A stretch of DNA of 35,979 nucleotides. Source: Deltaproteobacteria bacterium. Lineage in GTDB: Bacteria; Desulfobacterota; Binatia; UBA9968. Positions 8,188-16,099 of this stretch are shown in pieces. Location of the stretch: positions 1 to 35,979 of the forward strand of contig JACPSE010000183.1 of the NCBI GenBank assembly GCA_016193465.1, given 5' to 3'. The notes beneath the pieces are model-generated. The model saw only the letters and a list, made by a program, of their open reading frames with translations. It made no database searches and was not told the DNA's origin. Both the position numbers and the translations under genes were made by a program. Positions within the stretch are counted from its first letter, which is position 1. Each line of letters begins with the position of its first letter.

Positions 8188-10239
8188 TCAAGGAGTTGTC
8201 GGAGGAAAGGTACCTAAGGGCAGGCTCAGAGAAAACACGGTTCCCTTGCCGCGCTCGCTGGCATAGGTAATCGTGCCTTCGTGGGCTGCGACGATTTGCC
8301 GGACTATAACTAGTCCGAGCCCGGTACCCCAGGGCTTGGTGGTGGCAAAAGGCTCAAAGATATCGACCCCATCCGGAATGCCGAGCCCGGTATCTACCAC
8401 CTCCAGAACTACTTGCTCCTTGGAATTGCGTGCCCTGAGAACTAGCGTTCCCCCCTGGGGCATTGCCTCCACGGCATTCTTGCATAGATTTAGCAGGGCC
8501 TGTTTCAGCTTCTCACTATCTGCTATGACCAGGGGCAAATCCGCAGGGAAGGCCTCTTCCACATGGATCCCCAGCGCGGCATACCGAGGCCTTTCCATGT
8601 CTAGGACTTCCGCGGCCACAGCGGCGAGTGCGGTTGGTCGGAAATTGTACTTTTCGCGTCGGGAGAGAGAACGAAACTCGTAGAGGAGTTGGTTGAGGTG
8701 GGTGATCTCGTCTTTGAGAGTTTGCATAGAAGATTTGACGGTGTCGTCTATCGCGTCCATACGTCTGGCAAGGCGCCGCTCCAAAAGCTGGACGGTCATG
8801 TACATCCCATTGAGCGGATTGCCGATCTCGTGCGCAAGCTTGGCCGCTGTGGTGCCAATAGCGGCTAAGCGCTCAGTCTCGATCAACTCCTCCTGGAGTC
8901 TGACTTTTTCGGAGATATCGCGGAGGAAGGCCGCGTAGCGTACCTCCCCAAGGGTTGTGACCTCTGTCAGTGAGAGCTCGGCGGGAAACACCTCGCCGTT
9001 CTTGCGTCTAGCCACTACTGTACGGATGCGGCCAATGGCGCGGCGTTCGCGGGTCTGCTCGTAGCGGGCAATATACCTGTCGTGCTCACTTGCATGAGGC
9101 TCGGTCATCAGCAGGTTGATTTTTCTCCCATCGATTTCGGCTTTCTTATAACCAAACATTTGCTCAGCCGCAGGGTTAAAAAGCACGATCCGTCCCTGCC
9201 GGTCGATAGAGATAATCGCATCCTGGGTAGTATCGATCAGACTTTGCAGCCAAGTTTCCGCTCTTTTTCGTTCGCTGGCACCCCGTTCCTCTGCCAGCTT
9301 GCGCTCGGTGATGTCGGTGGCGATGCCGCAAACCGCGTAGGCAACGCCGGCAGAGTCGAACATGGGAAACTTGTTGGCGATGTAGATATGCACCCCGTCA
9401 TCTTGCGGGACCGTCTCCTCGAACTTTAACGGGGCCTTGGCCTCAACCACTTGCAGGTCATTTTTCCTGAAAGCGTCCGCCATCTCCTTCGGGAAGATGT
9501 CGTAGTCGGTCTGGCCTTTGATTTGCTCCCGGGTGATGTGGAACAGTTTTTCGTACTCGCGGTTCACCAGCATGTAGCATCCCCGGGTATCCTTGAGGAA
9601 GATCACGGCAGTGGAGTTGTCCAAAATAGCTTGCAGTCGCGCCTCACTTTGCCGCAGTTCTTCTTCTGCTTGCTTATGCTGAATCACCCAACCCAATTGG
9701 GTCGCAACTGCTGAAACGTCCTCAACCAGCCGTTTGTCCTCCCGGCGGGATTGCAGCATAAAGAATCCCAAAACGGCGAGCACCTCATCGTTGGCAATAA
9801 TGGGGACTCCCAAGGCTGCCTTGATACCAAAGCCCTTAGCGATCTTGGCGCGTGGATGGGTCTTGTCCGGCAAGACAGAAATGTCCTGAATCCACTCGGG
9901 CCGCTTGGATGCCCAAACGCGTCCGGGCAACCCGATGCCCGGTGGGAATGTCAGGCCTTCACACAAGGCTCTAAATTTTTCCAGGCTTTTTGTTCTTCCG
10001 TACCACGAGGGGCAGCATGCCAGAGCTGTTCCGTCGGTACACGGAATCCACGCCTCGCCAAAATCCCACCCTGTCGCCTCGCACACCTCGCGCAACGCGA
10101 CCTCGATGGCGGCTTGATAGGTTGGGGCTTCGTGGATTGCCTGCGTTACGGCGAGAAAGAGCTTAAACCTCCAGCGGTCGGAGTCCACGGTCTTACGGAG
10201 GGGGGCGCGCCTCCTCTGGGATGTTTGTTTTCCGGCCAT
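8188..10239 (-). CDS. Soluble GAF-PAS-PAS sensor histidine kinase
   Basis: A 683-residue kinase with no membrane segment, hence a cytoplasmic sensor. Domains: GAF about 30 to 185 (WRFKLFLAVTQAIHEAPTYQ to LGVPIIANDEVLAVLGFF), PAS 1 about 195 to 315, PAS 2 about 330 to 445 (AIISIDRQGRIVLFNPAAEQMFGY), a HisKA dimerisation domain with the phosphorylated His470 in AKLAHEIGNPLNG, and an ATPase domain with the N box NLCKNAVEA (N587), DTGLG (G1) and GTGLGL (G2). It would phosphorylate the NtrC-type regulator encoded 196 bases downstream on the same strand. The HisKA/HATPase part resembles NtrB-type partners of sigma-54 activators. The stimulus sensed by GAF and PAS is not shown; the regulated genes suggest NO, oxygen lack or energy state. 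No sigma-54 promoter was found in front of it. Confidence 0.95.
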   Translation of the reverse strand: MAGKQTSQRRRAPLRKTVDSDRWRFKLFLAVTQAIHEAPTYQAAIEVALREVCEATGWDFGEAWIPCTDGTALACCPSWYGRTKSLEKFRALCEGLTFPPGIGLPGRVWASKRPEWIQDISVLPDKTHPRAKIAKGFGIKAALGVPIIANDEVLAVLGFFMLQSRREDKRLVEDVSAVATQLGWVIQHKQAEEELRQSEARLQAILDNSTAVIFLKDTRGCYMLVNREYEKLFHITREQIKGQTDYDIFPKEMADAFRKNDLQVVEAKAPLKFEETVPQDDGVHIYIANKFPMFDSAGVAYAVCGIATDITERKLAEERGASERKRAETWLQSLIDTTQDAIISIDRQGRIVLFNPAAEQMFGYKKAEIDGRKINLLMTEPHASEHDRYIARYEQTRERRAIGRIRTVVARRKNGEVFPAELSLTEVTTLGEVRYAAFLRDISEKVRLQEELIETERLAAIGTTAAKLAHEIGNPLNGMYMTVQLLERRLARRMDAIDDTVKSSMQTLKDEITHLNQLLYEFRSLSRREKYNFRPTALAAVAAEVLDMERPRYAALGIHVEEAFPADLPLVIADSEKLKQALLNLCKNAVEAMPQGGTLVLRARNSKEQVVLEVVDTGLGIPDGVDIFEPFATTKPWGTGLGLVIVRQIVAAHEGTITYASERGKGTVFSLSLPLGTFPPTTP

Positions 10240-10359
10240 GTGCGATCCAGCCGGGCCTTCGCCTCGGCTTGGTAAAAGGCTACCGCTTGTACTGGGCTGA
10301 GGTCAAGGGCACCGGAGGCCTGCTTGTAAAATGAGAAGATAGGGAGGTTTGTGGTGAGG

Positions 10360-11703
10360 TCACGCAGCTTCCTTCGCAGATGGCCCGGGGCGCAGGGTCA
10401 TTAGGTCCACCACGGTCAAGAGGACTCCTCCCAGAAAGACAACTCCAAGAACAGCCAGAATGGCAAAGGAAAGGCGCATCTGGGCCTGCGCGGTCATATA
10501 GCCTAAACCCATGATCCGTTCGATGTGGGTCTGCAAAACGCCAGCGACGCTGAAGGCAAGAGTCATTACGCTCATAGTTATACTTAACCACCAGAAGGCG
10601 ATATTTCCCCGCCGCTCGTTAAAGAGAGTTAGCCCCTTAAGCTTTGGCATCGCATAGTAGAAAAACGTGAGGTTCAGGAGGACGTATGCGCCGAAGAATG
10701 CAAGGTGACCGTGAGCTACGGTGATTTGGCTACCATGGGTATAGTAGTTGATTTGAGGAAGGGTATGGGCGAAGCCCCACACCCCGGCGCCGACAAAATG
10801 CAAGATCGCCATGCCAACAGCATACGTAAAGACCAGACGCCCCTTGATCTCGCTCCGGCGGTTTCGGAGGTAGTGCCAAGCATCCGCCAGCATAAGGAGG
10901 ATCGGGACAGGCTCCAGGGCGCTGAATATCCCGCCCACCCAAAGCCAGTAGCTGGGTGCGCCGAGCCAGTAGTAATGATGTCCGGTGCCGGCGATTCCTG
11001 TGAACAGGAAAAGTCCGAGCTCAACGTAAAGCCATTTCTCCACTGTAGCTCGAGGAACGTTGGTGATCTTGATAAGGATCCATGCAGTCAGAGCTGCCGC
11101 CACCAGCTCCCATGCCCCTTCCACCCAGAGGTGAATGACCCACCACCAGTAGTACCAATCGATGCTGAGGTTGGCATAAAAGGGGAGATTGAAGAGGTAC
11201 ATGACGGCGAGGAAGACCAGGCCGCCGAAAAGCGATCCCTGGATAACAGTCCATTGTCGGGCGCGAAGGATAGTCATGCCAACATTGAAGAGAAAGATCA
11301 GCGCACCCACTACGACCAAATAGTCCAGGGGAAATGGAATCTCCAGGAGCGGTTTCCCCTTCGTCCAGCCGAAGACGAAACCTGCCAGAGCGGTCACGCC
11401 AGTTCCGACAAGAAGGAGAAGCTGGATATAGGCCAACGTCGGGCTGTAGATCTCTCGCTCGGTCTCCTCAGGCGCCATGAAGTAGGTGCTGCCCATGAAG
11501 CCCAGCAGCAGCCACAAAACCAGAAGATTTGTGTGGACAGCCCGTGTGGTGCTGAAAGGAAGGAGATCGACCAGCCACTGTGGTATCGTTAGGGCATAGC
11601 TCAAGGCGAGCCAGATCCCTACGATAACTTGCAGGACAAACAGCAGGAGTGCGACAACGAAGTAGGGGTACGCTACACGCTGCGAGGGGTAGGCTAATGG
11701 CAT
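10360..11703 (-). CDS. norB: Nitric oxide reductase, large subunit (cytochrome b)
   Basis: A 447-residue polytopic membrane protein of the haem-copper oxidase superfamily that reduces two NO to N2O. The conserved metal ligands are present: His57 (HTNLLVLW) and His333 (VAHGH) for haem b, His331 for the active-site haem b3, and His191 (VIHLWVEG), His242 and His243 (GTGHHYYW) for the non-haem iron. The three glutamates typical of true NO reductases are also present: Glu195 and Glu199 in HLWVEGAWE, and Glu264 in FSALEP. These argue against an NO dismutase or oxidase. The gene is 26 bases downstream of norC, so the two form an operon, which is expected to start at the sigma-54 promoter at 12550-12565. 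The assembly genes norQ, norD and norE are not in the window. Confidence 0.96.
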   Translation of the reverse strand: MPLAYPSQRVAYPYFVVALLLFVLQVIVGIWLALSYALTIPQWLVDLLPFSTTRAVHTNLLVLWLLLGFMGSTYFMAPEETEREIYSPTLAYIQLLLLVGTGVTALAGFVFGWTKGKPLLEIPFPLDYLVVVGALIFLFNVGMTILRARQWTVIQGSLFGGLVFLAVMYLFNLPFYANLSIDWYYWWWVIHLWVEGAWELVAAALTAWILIKITNVPRATVEKWLYVELGLFLFTGIAGTGHHYYWLGAPSYWLWVGGIFSALEPVPILLMLADAWHYLRNRRSEIKGRLVFTYAVGMAILHFVGAGVWGFAHTLPQINYYTHGSQITVAHGHLAFFGAYVLLNLTFFYYAMPKLKGLTLFNERRGNIAFWWLSITMSVMTLAFSVAGVLQTHIERIMGLGYMTAQAQMRLSFAILAVLGVVFLGGVLLTVVDLMTLRPGPSAKEAA

Positions 11704-11729
11704 AAAGGCATCTCCTTCTCTGTCTCTTC

Positions 11730-12413
11730 CTATTTCAGCCCGGCCAGGAAGTGTCCCACCTGATACCGTTCCTCGTGTGAGAGGGGTGGGGTAGGCATGG
11801 TCGCTTCAGGGTTCCCTGAGCGGGGGTCTGTCAAAATCCGCTCGATTGTCTCGTAGCTTAGGCGGGAGCCGACGTGAGTGAGATCAGGGCCCGCTCCTCC
11901 GCCCGCTTCATAAAGGCGGTGACAAGCGAAGCAACCCTTCGCCTGGTAAAGCGCCGCCCCCGGGCTCACCCCCAGGGCCACCGCCTGACCGGCACCAGCG
12001 CGAAGTTTTTGATCCTGGGGTGGCCAGCCCTGGTTGTCGATCTCGCTGGTCCACTGGAGGAAGGCCACTAGATTTTCTAGCTCTTTGTCTGTCAAGGGCA
12101 GGCGAGGCATCTTCCGCCAGGTTGTAAACGTCTCCGGGCTGCGGATGACCGCCTTAATTCCCTCGCTTCCGCGCCGCCAGTAAACCTTGGTCATATCGGG
12201 GGCATAGTACGAACCAAAGCCCAGGATGGTATGGCAGTCATTGCAGTTGTACTTCTGCCAGACACGCTTGCCCGCCACTACCTGTTCACTCAGCCGGTCC
12301 GCGTGCGTTAAGGTCTGGATCTGCCTGTGAGTGTCTACGGTGAGAACGAGGAAGAGCGCCAAAGAAATCAGAGTGCCAATATAAAAAATCCAGCGCGCAG
12401 TCTTGGTACTCAT
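11730..12413 (-). CDS. norC: Nitric oxide reductase cytochrome c subunit with an extra haem c domain
   Basis: The first 135 residues are a normal NorC: an N-terminal membrane anchor (residues 8 to 26), haem motif CNDCH (57 to 61), the NorC-specific TILGFGSYYAPDMTKVYWRRG stretch in two parts, and a Met102 ligand in KMPRLPL. Ordinary NorC ends at about 150 residues with one haem. This one continues to 227 residues with a second c-type domain: CFACH (161 to 165), GPDLTHVGSRLS, and Met206 in ATMPTPPLSHEE. It would pass electrons from a periplasmic donor or directly from a membrane complex through two haems to NorB. The ATG at 12413 (MSTKTARW) is the only good start. The operon order norC-norB is the usual one. 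Confidence 0.93.
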   Translation of the reverse strand: MSTKTARWIFYIGTLISLALFLVLTVDTHRQIQTLTHADRLSEQVVAGKRVWQKYNCNDCHTILGFGSYYAPDMTKVYWRRGSEGIKAVIRSPETFTTWRKMPRLPLTDKELENLVAFLQWTSEIDNQGWPPQDQKLRAGAGQAVALGVSPGAALYQAKGCFACHRLYEAGGGAGPDLTHVGSRLSYETIERILTDPRSGNPEATMPTPPLSHEERYQVGHFLAGLK

Positions 12414-12549
12414 AGGCCTAACCGTCGGCTATCCACGAGCATAGCCCGATCTCTTTCTTCAGTAGTCGTTGCCAGGCGAATAAATATTTCACTTTTCATA
12501 TTGAGTACTCCCTTCTTCTTGACGTGGCCGGAATCGAATATCCAGCGGG

Positions 12550-12565
12550 AGCAAGATTTATGCCC
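12550..12565 (-). promoter_or_regulatory. Sigma-54 promoter of norCB
   Basis: The - strand reads GGGCATAAATCTTGCT. Only the first base departs from the TGGCAYRNNNNTTGCW consensus, and the GG-N10-GC spacing is exact. The predicted start is near 12539. The midpoint of the upstream palindrome pair lies about 101 bases upstream of this start, a normal enhancer distance. Confidence 0.75.
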
Positions 12566-12617
12566 GCAATGGCGTTCCCATAAGGACTGCGATTTCTTTG
12601 TCTAGACGGGAGCGGAT

Positions 12618-12663
12618 TTTGCAGCTTTGCGATTAGAGCTTCGATTCTTCGCACCTATGCAAA
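12618..12663. promoter_or_regulatory. Paired enhancer-like palindromes (candidate binding sites of the sigma-54 activator)
   Basis: Two sites: TTTGCAGCTTTGCGAT at 12618-12633 and TTCGCACCTATGCAAA at 12648-12663. Both fit TTYGCA-N4-TGCRAW, which is self-complementary. Their spacing is exactly 30 bases, three helical turns. Nearly the same pair occurs at 14892-14938 and 26048-26095, always between two divergent sigma-54 promoters. Confidence 0.7.
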
Positions 12664-12734
12664 TTGGCGTTCGGAAAGAGATTCCTGATCCCAAAAAAGT
12701 ACAATAGTCTTCGAAATATCTCCCGGGTATGGGC

Positions 12735-12750
12735 TGGCATAGAAGATGCT
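12735..12750 (+). promoter_or_regulatory. Sigma-54 promoter of the two-domain universal stress protein gene
   Basis: The sequence is TGGCATAGAAGATGCT, with GG and GC ten bases apart and a full TGGCA; it departs from consensus at one T of TTGC. The predicted start is near 12761, and the palindrome pair lies about 120 bases upstream of it. Confidence 0.7.
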
Positions 12751-12905
12751 TTTAAAAAATGACGAAGAGACGAAGAAAGGAAAAGATTCTATCTGCTTAA
12801 GACCGAGGAGGCCAAGAAGAAAGAGGTCAAGGTGAGAGTGGAGTGAAATCCCTTGAATCCTGATCTTAGGGTGCAGGGGACTATCCCCAGGGAGCAGGCA
12901 AAACA

Positions 12906-13823
12906 ATGTACAAGAAGATCCTGGTGCCGCTAGATGGGTCCCAGCTATCAGAGGGGGTTCTACCCTACGCCCGTTTTTTTGCCAAGCAGCTAAAGATTCC
13001 CGTCGAGCTGTTGCAAGTCATCGAACCAGAGACCGTCTCGACTTTCTCCGATCCCGCGCACGGCCACTACGTTGATGCTGTCGAGGCCGGTATGAAGGCC
13101 AGCAGTCTCGATTATCTGGAACCGGTGGCAGGCTCTTTCCCGGACCCGTCGGCGGTTGACTGTTCTGTGGAGATAGGAAAGCCGGCTGAGGTCATCGTGG
13201 ACAAAGCTTTAGCCCAGGCAGGGGCCTTGGTAGCGATGGCCACGCACGGGCGTTCCGGGCTGCGGCGCTGGCTCTTGGGGAGCGTGGCCGAAAAAGTCCT
13301 ACGGGCAACGAATAACCATCTCCTCCTGGTGCGTCCGGCCGGCCGGAACGGGGCTAGTGGGCTGGCACGTCTGGTGAAAGTGCTCGTAGCCTTGGACGGC
13401 TCTCCCTTGGCGGAAAGGGTGTTGCCGCCCGTAGCAGTCCTATCCAGGAAGATGGACATGGAGGTGGTCCTGTTGCAGGCCTACACTCTACCCCAGGTCG
13501 CGTATGTCGCTGATGACTACGCGCCTAATATGGACCAGATCGCCCAACAGACTCGAGAGGAAGCGAAGAGTTATCTTGAAGAAAAGGTGGAGCAGTTGCA
13601 GGCTGAAGGGCTCCGCAGGGTCTCCTATGTGTTGCTGGACGGTGATGCTGCTGGAGAGATCATTGACATCGCCCGGCGCACCCCTGACAACCTGGTAGCG
13701 ATGTGCACCCACGGGAGGTCCGGGATCGGACGATGGGTGTTGGGTAGCGTGACAGAACGCGTGGTTCGTCATTCTGGTGATCCTGTTCTAGTCGTCCGAG
13801 CCACGGCCACCGGGTTGGATTGA
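12906..13823 (+). CDS. Tandem universal stress protein (two UspA domains)
   Basis: A 305-residue protein made of two UspA domains, residues 1 to 145 (MYKKILVPLDGSQLSEGVLPYA) and 157 to 300 (VKVLVALDGSPLAERVLPPVA). Each ends with the ATP-binding signature G-x2-G-x9-G-S/T (THGRSGLRRWLLGSVAEKV and THGRSGIGRWVLGSVTERV), so both halves should bind ATP. Such proteins support survival under starvation, anoxia, or NO. The ATG has a GGGAG ribosome site 12 to 16 bases before it. A sigma-54 promoter at 12735 and shared enhancer sites link it to norCB, which is read in the opposite direction. The next gene is convergent. Confidence 0.93.
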   Translation: MYKKILVPLDGSQLSEGVLPYARFFAKQLKIPVELLQVIEPETVSTFSDPAHGHYVDAVEAGMKASSLDYLEPVAGSFPDPSAVDCSVEIGKPAEVIVDKALAQAGALVAMATHGRSGLRRWLLGSVAEKVLRATNNHLLLVRPAGRNGASGLARLVKVLVALDGSPLAERVLPPVAVLSRKMDMEVVLLQAYTLPQVAYVADDYAPNMDQIAQQTREEAKSYLEEKVEQLQAEGLRRVSYVLLDGDAAGEIIDIARRTPDNLVAMCTHGRSGIGRWVLGSVTERVVRHSGDPVLVVRATATGLD

Positions 13824-13892
13824 ATGGTGGATGGGTCAGAGCCACTTCATCGAGACTGAAACTGAACTGATCTCCGGAGACGAAAATAGATT

Positions 13893-14252
13893 TCAGGCAG
13901 CATTTGCCCTGAGCGCCTCAGCGCTCAGCTTCAATTCTCTTTCCTTCCATTTGATTAAACCGCGCCGGAGGCAGGACGGATTGATCCCCAGGGTCTCACA
14001 GATATTCTCGAAAGAGAAAATCCAGTCGTTGTCCTTTTTCAAGATCCACTCTTCTGCCTCGCGGAACAGGGTTTTCCCCTTGTTGTCCCTGGCATGGACA
14101 TACTTCTGAAAACAGGCGACCGCATCTTCCAGCACCGCCAACATGAGCCCCTCTTCCCCCTCCCGGAGGTTTTTCTGAAGCAAATTCTCCAGGAATTCGA
14201 CCTCGATGCTGCAAGTGGCTGGATGATATAGAAGAGGCAGAGCGTTTTTCAT
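13893..14252 (-). CDS. Small conserved protein with HTH-like C terminus
   Basis: A 119-residue protein from the ATG at 14252, which follows a strong GGAGG site; the open frame runs to 14336 but would overlap usp2. The central part (LREGEEGLMLAVLEDAVACF) is helical and the end (FSFENICETLGINPSCLRRGLIKWKE) looks like a helix-turn-helix preceded by EAEEWILKKDNDWI. I recall similar small proteins in Desulfobacterota-like genomes, with no assigned function. It lies 14 bases behind usp2, so the two are co-transcribed from the sigma-54 promoter at 14825. It may be a small DNA-binding regulator or partner of the stress protein; this is inference. Confidence 0.75.
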   Translation of the reverse strand: MKNALPLLYHPATCSIEVEFLENLLQKNLREGEEGLMLAVLEDAVACFQKYVHARDNKGKTLFREAEEWILKKDNDWIFSFENICETLGINPSCLRRGLIKWKERELKLSAEALRANAA

Positions 14253-14266
14253 GGATCGACCTCCGG

Positions 14267-14773
14267 TTAGGCGACCGCCGCGGCCTTTTGGCACGCCTTG
14301 TCCCCGAGCTTGGAATGGACGGAAAGGACTGGGCAAGGGGCATTACGGACTATCTGGTCTGCCACATGCCCTGCGGAGGGATGAGACAGATCAACCCTTC
14401 CGTGGATCGAGATCACGATTAAATCTGTCCCCTCTTTTGTAGCCCATTCCACAATGTTTTTGTCCGGCAAGCCCAGCTCAACCTTTTCGCGAACCTTAAC
14501 CCATGGGACGAGATCCGAGAAATGTTCATTCAAGAATCGCGCCAGAGCGAGTTGCTGGCTTTTCCGGAGACGATCGGCCTGCCGAAGCGTGAGATGGCTA
14601 ATCACCCCTTTTGCCGACGCTTCACCGTATGGCATAAACTCCCCGTGATTGACGACGTGATAGGCGGTTACTTCCGCCCCCAAAGCCTTGGCTAAAATGA
14701 GGGCGTAGCGGACTCCCGCTTGCGAAGGTTCGGAAAGGTCTGTCGGAGCGAGAATTCTTCTTATCTTATCCAT
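14267..14773 (-). CDS. Universal stress protein (single UspA domain)
   Basis: A 168-residue UspA-domain protein starting MDKIRRILAPTDLSEPSQAGVRYAL at the ATG 14773, preceded by a GGAG site. The longer frame from 14806 would begin before the predicted transcription start of the sigma-54 promoter leaves room for a leader, which supports the shorter form. The middle contains LVVISIHGRVDLSHPSAGHVADQIVRNAPCPVLSVHS-type sequence; the loop SHPSAGHVADQ departs from the ATP-binding G-x2-G-x9-G-S pattern, so this protein may not bind ATP. It is the second stress protein under sigma-54 control here and leads a two-gene operon with the HTH-like protein. Confidence 0.92.
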   Translation of the reverse strand: MDKIRRILAPTDLSEPSQAGVRYALILAKALGAEVTAYHVVNHGEFMPYGEASAKGVISHLTLRQADRLRKSQQLALARFLNEHFSDLVPWVKVREKVELGLPDKNIVEWATKEGTDLIVISIHGRVDLSHPSAGHVADQIVRNAPCPVLSVHSKLGDKACQKAAAVA

Positions 14774-14824
14774 CCGTGTCTCCAAGCTCCTGCGTGCGGC
14801 GACCATCCCCTTTCAGTGACACCC

Positions 14825-14840
14825 CGCATAAAATGTGCCA
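14825..14840 (-). promoter_or_regulatory. Sigma-54 promoter of usp2
   Basis: The - strand reads TGGCACATTTTATGCG, with full TGGCAC and GG-N10-GC. The predicted start is 14814, which leaves a 41-base leader to the ATG at 14773. The palindrome pair midpoint is 101 bases upstream, the same distance as at norCB and the cytochrome gene. Confidence 0.78.
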
Positions 14841-14891
14841 ACTGGAAAGTAAAGGAATCTTCACGAGACGCAAGGCGAAGCCGTGATTGAC

Positions 14892-14938
14892 TTTGCACCT
14901 TTGCAATCTGTGGCCCCCCAATTTCGCAAGGGTGAAAA
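14892..14938. promoter_or_regulatory. Paired enhancer-like palindromes, second pair
   Basis: TTTGCACCTTTGCAAT at 14892-14907 is an almost perfect TTYGCA-N4-TGCRAW palindrome. TTCGCAAGGGTGAAAA at 14923-14938 is a weaker copy whose reverse complement resembles the first (TTTTCACCCTTGCGAA). The spacing is 31 bases. The pair lies between the divergent promoters of usp2 and the nucleotidyltransferase operon. Confidence 0.7.
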
Positions 14939-14980
14939 AGGTCCATCATGCTGCCGGGGCTAAAAATAAGGAAAATTTTC

Positions 14981-14996
14981 TGGCATAGGCATTGCA
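14981..14996 (+). promoter_or_regulatory. Sigma-54 promoter of the nucleotidyltransferase-galT-glgA operon
   Basis: TGGCATAGGCATTGCA matches the -24/-12 consensus at all conserved positions. The predicted start is 15007, which lies inside the open frame that begins at 14992 and therefore moves the translation start to the GTG at 15028. The enhancer pair is centred about 92 bases upstream. Confidence 0.85.
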
Positions 14997-15027
14997 GCCC
15001 TCTCTCGAGACAGCAGGAAAAAGCGAC

Positions 15028-16023
15028 GTGATACACGACTCTCATAAATCACTCCGCTGCGGTATCGTGTTGGCCGCAGGGGAGGGCGAACGCCTCAGGC
15101 CCTTTGTCCGCCGGTTGCGCGGCGATACCCTCCCAAAACAGTATGTCAATTTCATCGGCGCTCGCTCGATGCTCGAGCATACCTTCTGTCGAGCCGAGAG
15201 GGTGATTTCGCCGGAGCGCCTCTTTACAGTCGTAAGCCAGGAACATCTGCGCCACCCTGAAGTCGAGGAGCAACTTTCAGGCCGCGCTGGCAGCACCGTT
15301 ATCGTGCAGCCTGAGAACAAGGAGACCGGGCCGGGAATTCTTCTTCCCCTGATGCACCTTTACAAGCGCTATCCTGACTCCGCAGTGGCAGTCTTCCCTT
15401 CGGACCACTTCATTGTGGAAGAGGCGCTCTTCATGGCCCACGTAGATCTGGCCTACCACGTGGTCGAGCGCCATCCCCGCTGCTTGGTGCTGCTGGGGAT
15501 GGAACCCAGGTACGCTGAGCTGGAATATGGGTACATCCTGCCCGGCGCCAGGGTGCAGCCACCGGCCCCGTTGGCTATCCATGAGGTCCATCGCTTCATT
15601 GAGAAACCACGGCTTCAGGTGGCACGGGAGCTGCTCCAAGAGGGAGGGTTGTGGAACACCATGGTGATGGTCTTCAGGGTCGAAACTCTGCTGGAGTTGG
15701 TTCGTACGACCGCTCCGCTGCTCTATCGTCTTTTTAAGCGAATCCTGGAGGCTATCGGAACAGTGAATGAGATGCGTGTGGTGGAGGCGGTCTATCGGCA
15801 TATGGAGACGGTGAATTTTTCTCGCGGGCTGCTCGAGCCACTTTCCTTAGGGCATGCCACACGCTTGTTAGTTGTTCCGGTCCCGGGTGTATTCTGGAGC
15901 GATTGGGGATCGGAGGAGCGCATTTGGAAGGCTCTCAGCAAATCCGGTCTCCCGGCGCAGCTTCCGGGAACCGGCGCCCATCGTCTTCCCGGCGTCCTGG
16001 ATCATCACAGGAATTCCACATAG
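15028..16023 (+). CDS. Sugar-phosphate nucleotidyltransferase (mannose-1-phosphate guanylyltransferase-like)
   Basis: A 331-residue protein from the GTG at 15028, which has AGGAAA upstream and follows the sigma-54 start at about 15007. The N terminus has the nucleotide-binding signature GIVLAAGEGERLRPF with LPKQYVNF, the ManC/GMP pattern, then VFPSDHFI (metal-binding Asp of the PSDH motif), EYGYILPG and FIEKP, all in the order of the GT-A-like nucleotidyltransferase fold. It would make an NDP-sugar, most likely GDP-mannose, from a sugar 1-phosphate. It lacks a left-handed beta-helix or cupin domain at the C terminus. It opens an operon with galT (76 bases downstream) and glgA, so a link to storage or cell-surface glycans is likely. 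Substrate specificity is inferred. Confidence 0.82.
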   Translation: MIHDSHKSLRCGIVLAAGEGERLRPFVRRLRGDTLPKQYVNFIGARSMLEHTFCRAERVISPERLFTVVSQEHLRHPEVEEQLSGRAGSTVIVQPENKETGPGILLPLMHLYKRYPDSAVAVFPSDHFIVEEALFMAHVDLAYHVVERHPRCLVLLGMEPRYAELEYGYILPGARVQPPAPLAIHEVHRFIEKPRLQVARELLQEGGLWNTMVMVFRVETLLELVRTTAPLLYRLFKRILEAIGTVNEMRVVEAVYRHMETVNFSRGLLEPLSLGHATRLLVVPVPGVFWSDWGSEERIWKALSKSGLPAQLPGTGAHRLPGVLDHHRNST

Positions 16024-16099
16024 CGAATTCGTCTGCAATTCAAATGGACAAATCTCGCTAAAGGTGCTAATAAAATGGTGTCGACAACGCACACTAAGC

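Larger units (their letters stand above)
12414..12905. other. Divergent regulatory region between norCB and usp1
   Basis: This 492-base stretch has no convincing gene. It holds a - strand sigma-54 promoter (12550-12565), two palindromes of TTYGCA-N4-TGCRAA type (12618 and 12648) and a + strand sigma-54 promoter (12735-12750). The leaders are long, about 126 bases to norC and 145 bases to usp1. An 83-codon open frame at 12655-12906 on the - strand overlaps these sites and has no family likeness. Confidence 0.7.

Noticed and set aside
10255..10275. GG-N10-GC element upstream of the histidine kinase
   Set aside because: It has the spacing only, in a very GC-rich context, with no other consensus base.
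10705..11592. Long open frame of 295 codons on the + strand
   Set aside because: It is the antisense shadow of norB, whose metal ligands and length are complete.
10360..11703. NO dismutase instead of NO reductase
   Set aside because: The NorB glutamates and all iron and haem histidines are present, and a NorC gene is adjacent; NO dismutases have substitutions at these positions.
12655..12906. 83-codon frame on the - strand between norC and usp1
   Set aside because: It overlaps the usp1 sigma-54 promoter and part of the enhancer pair and has no recognisable motif.
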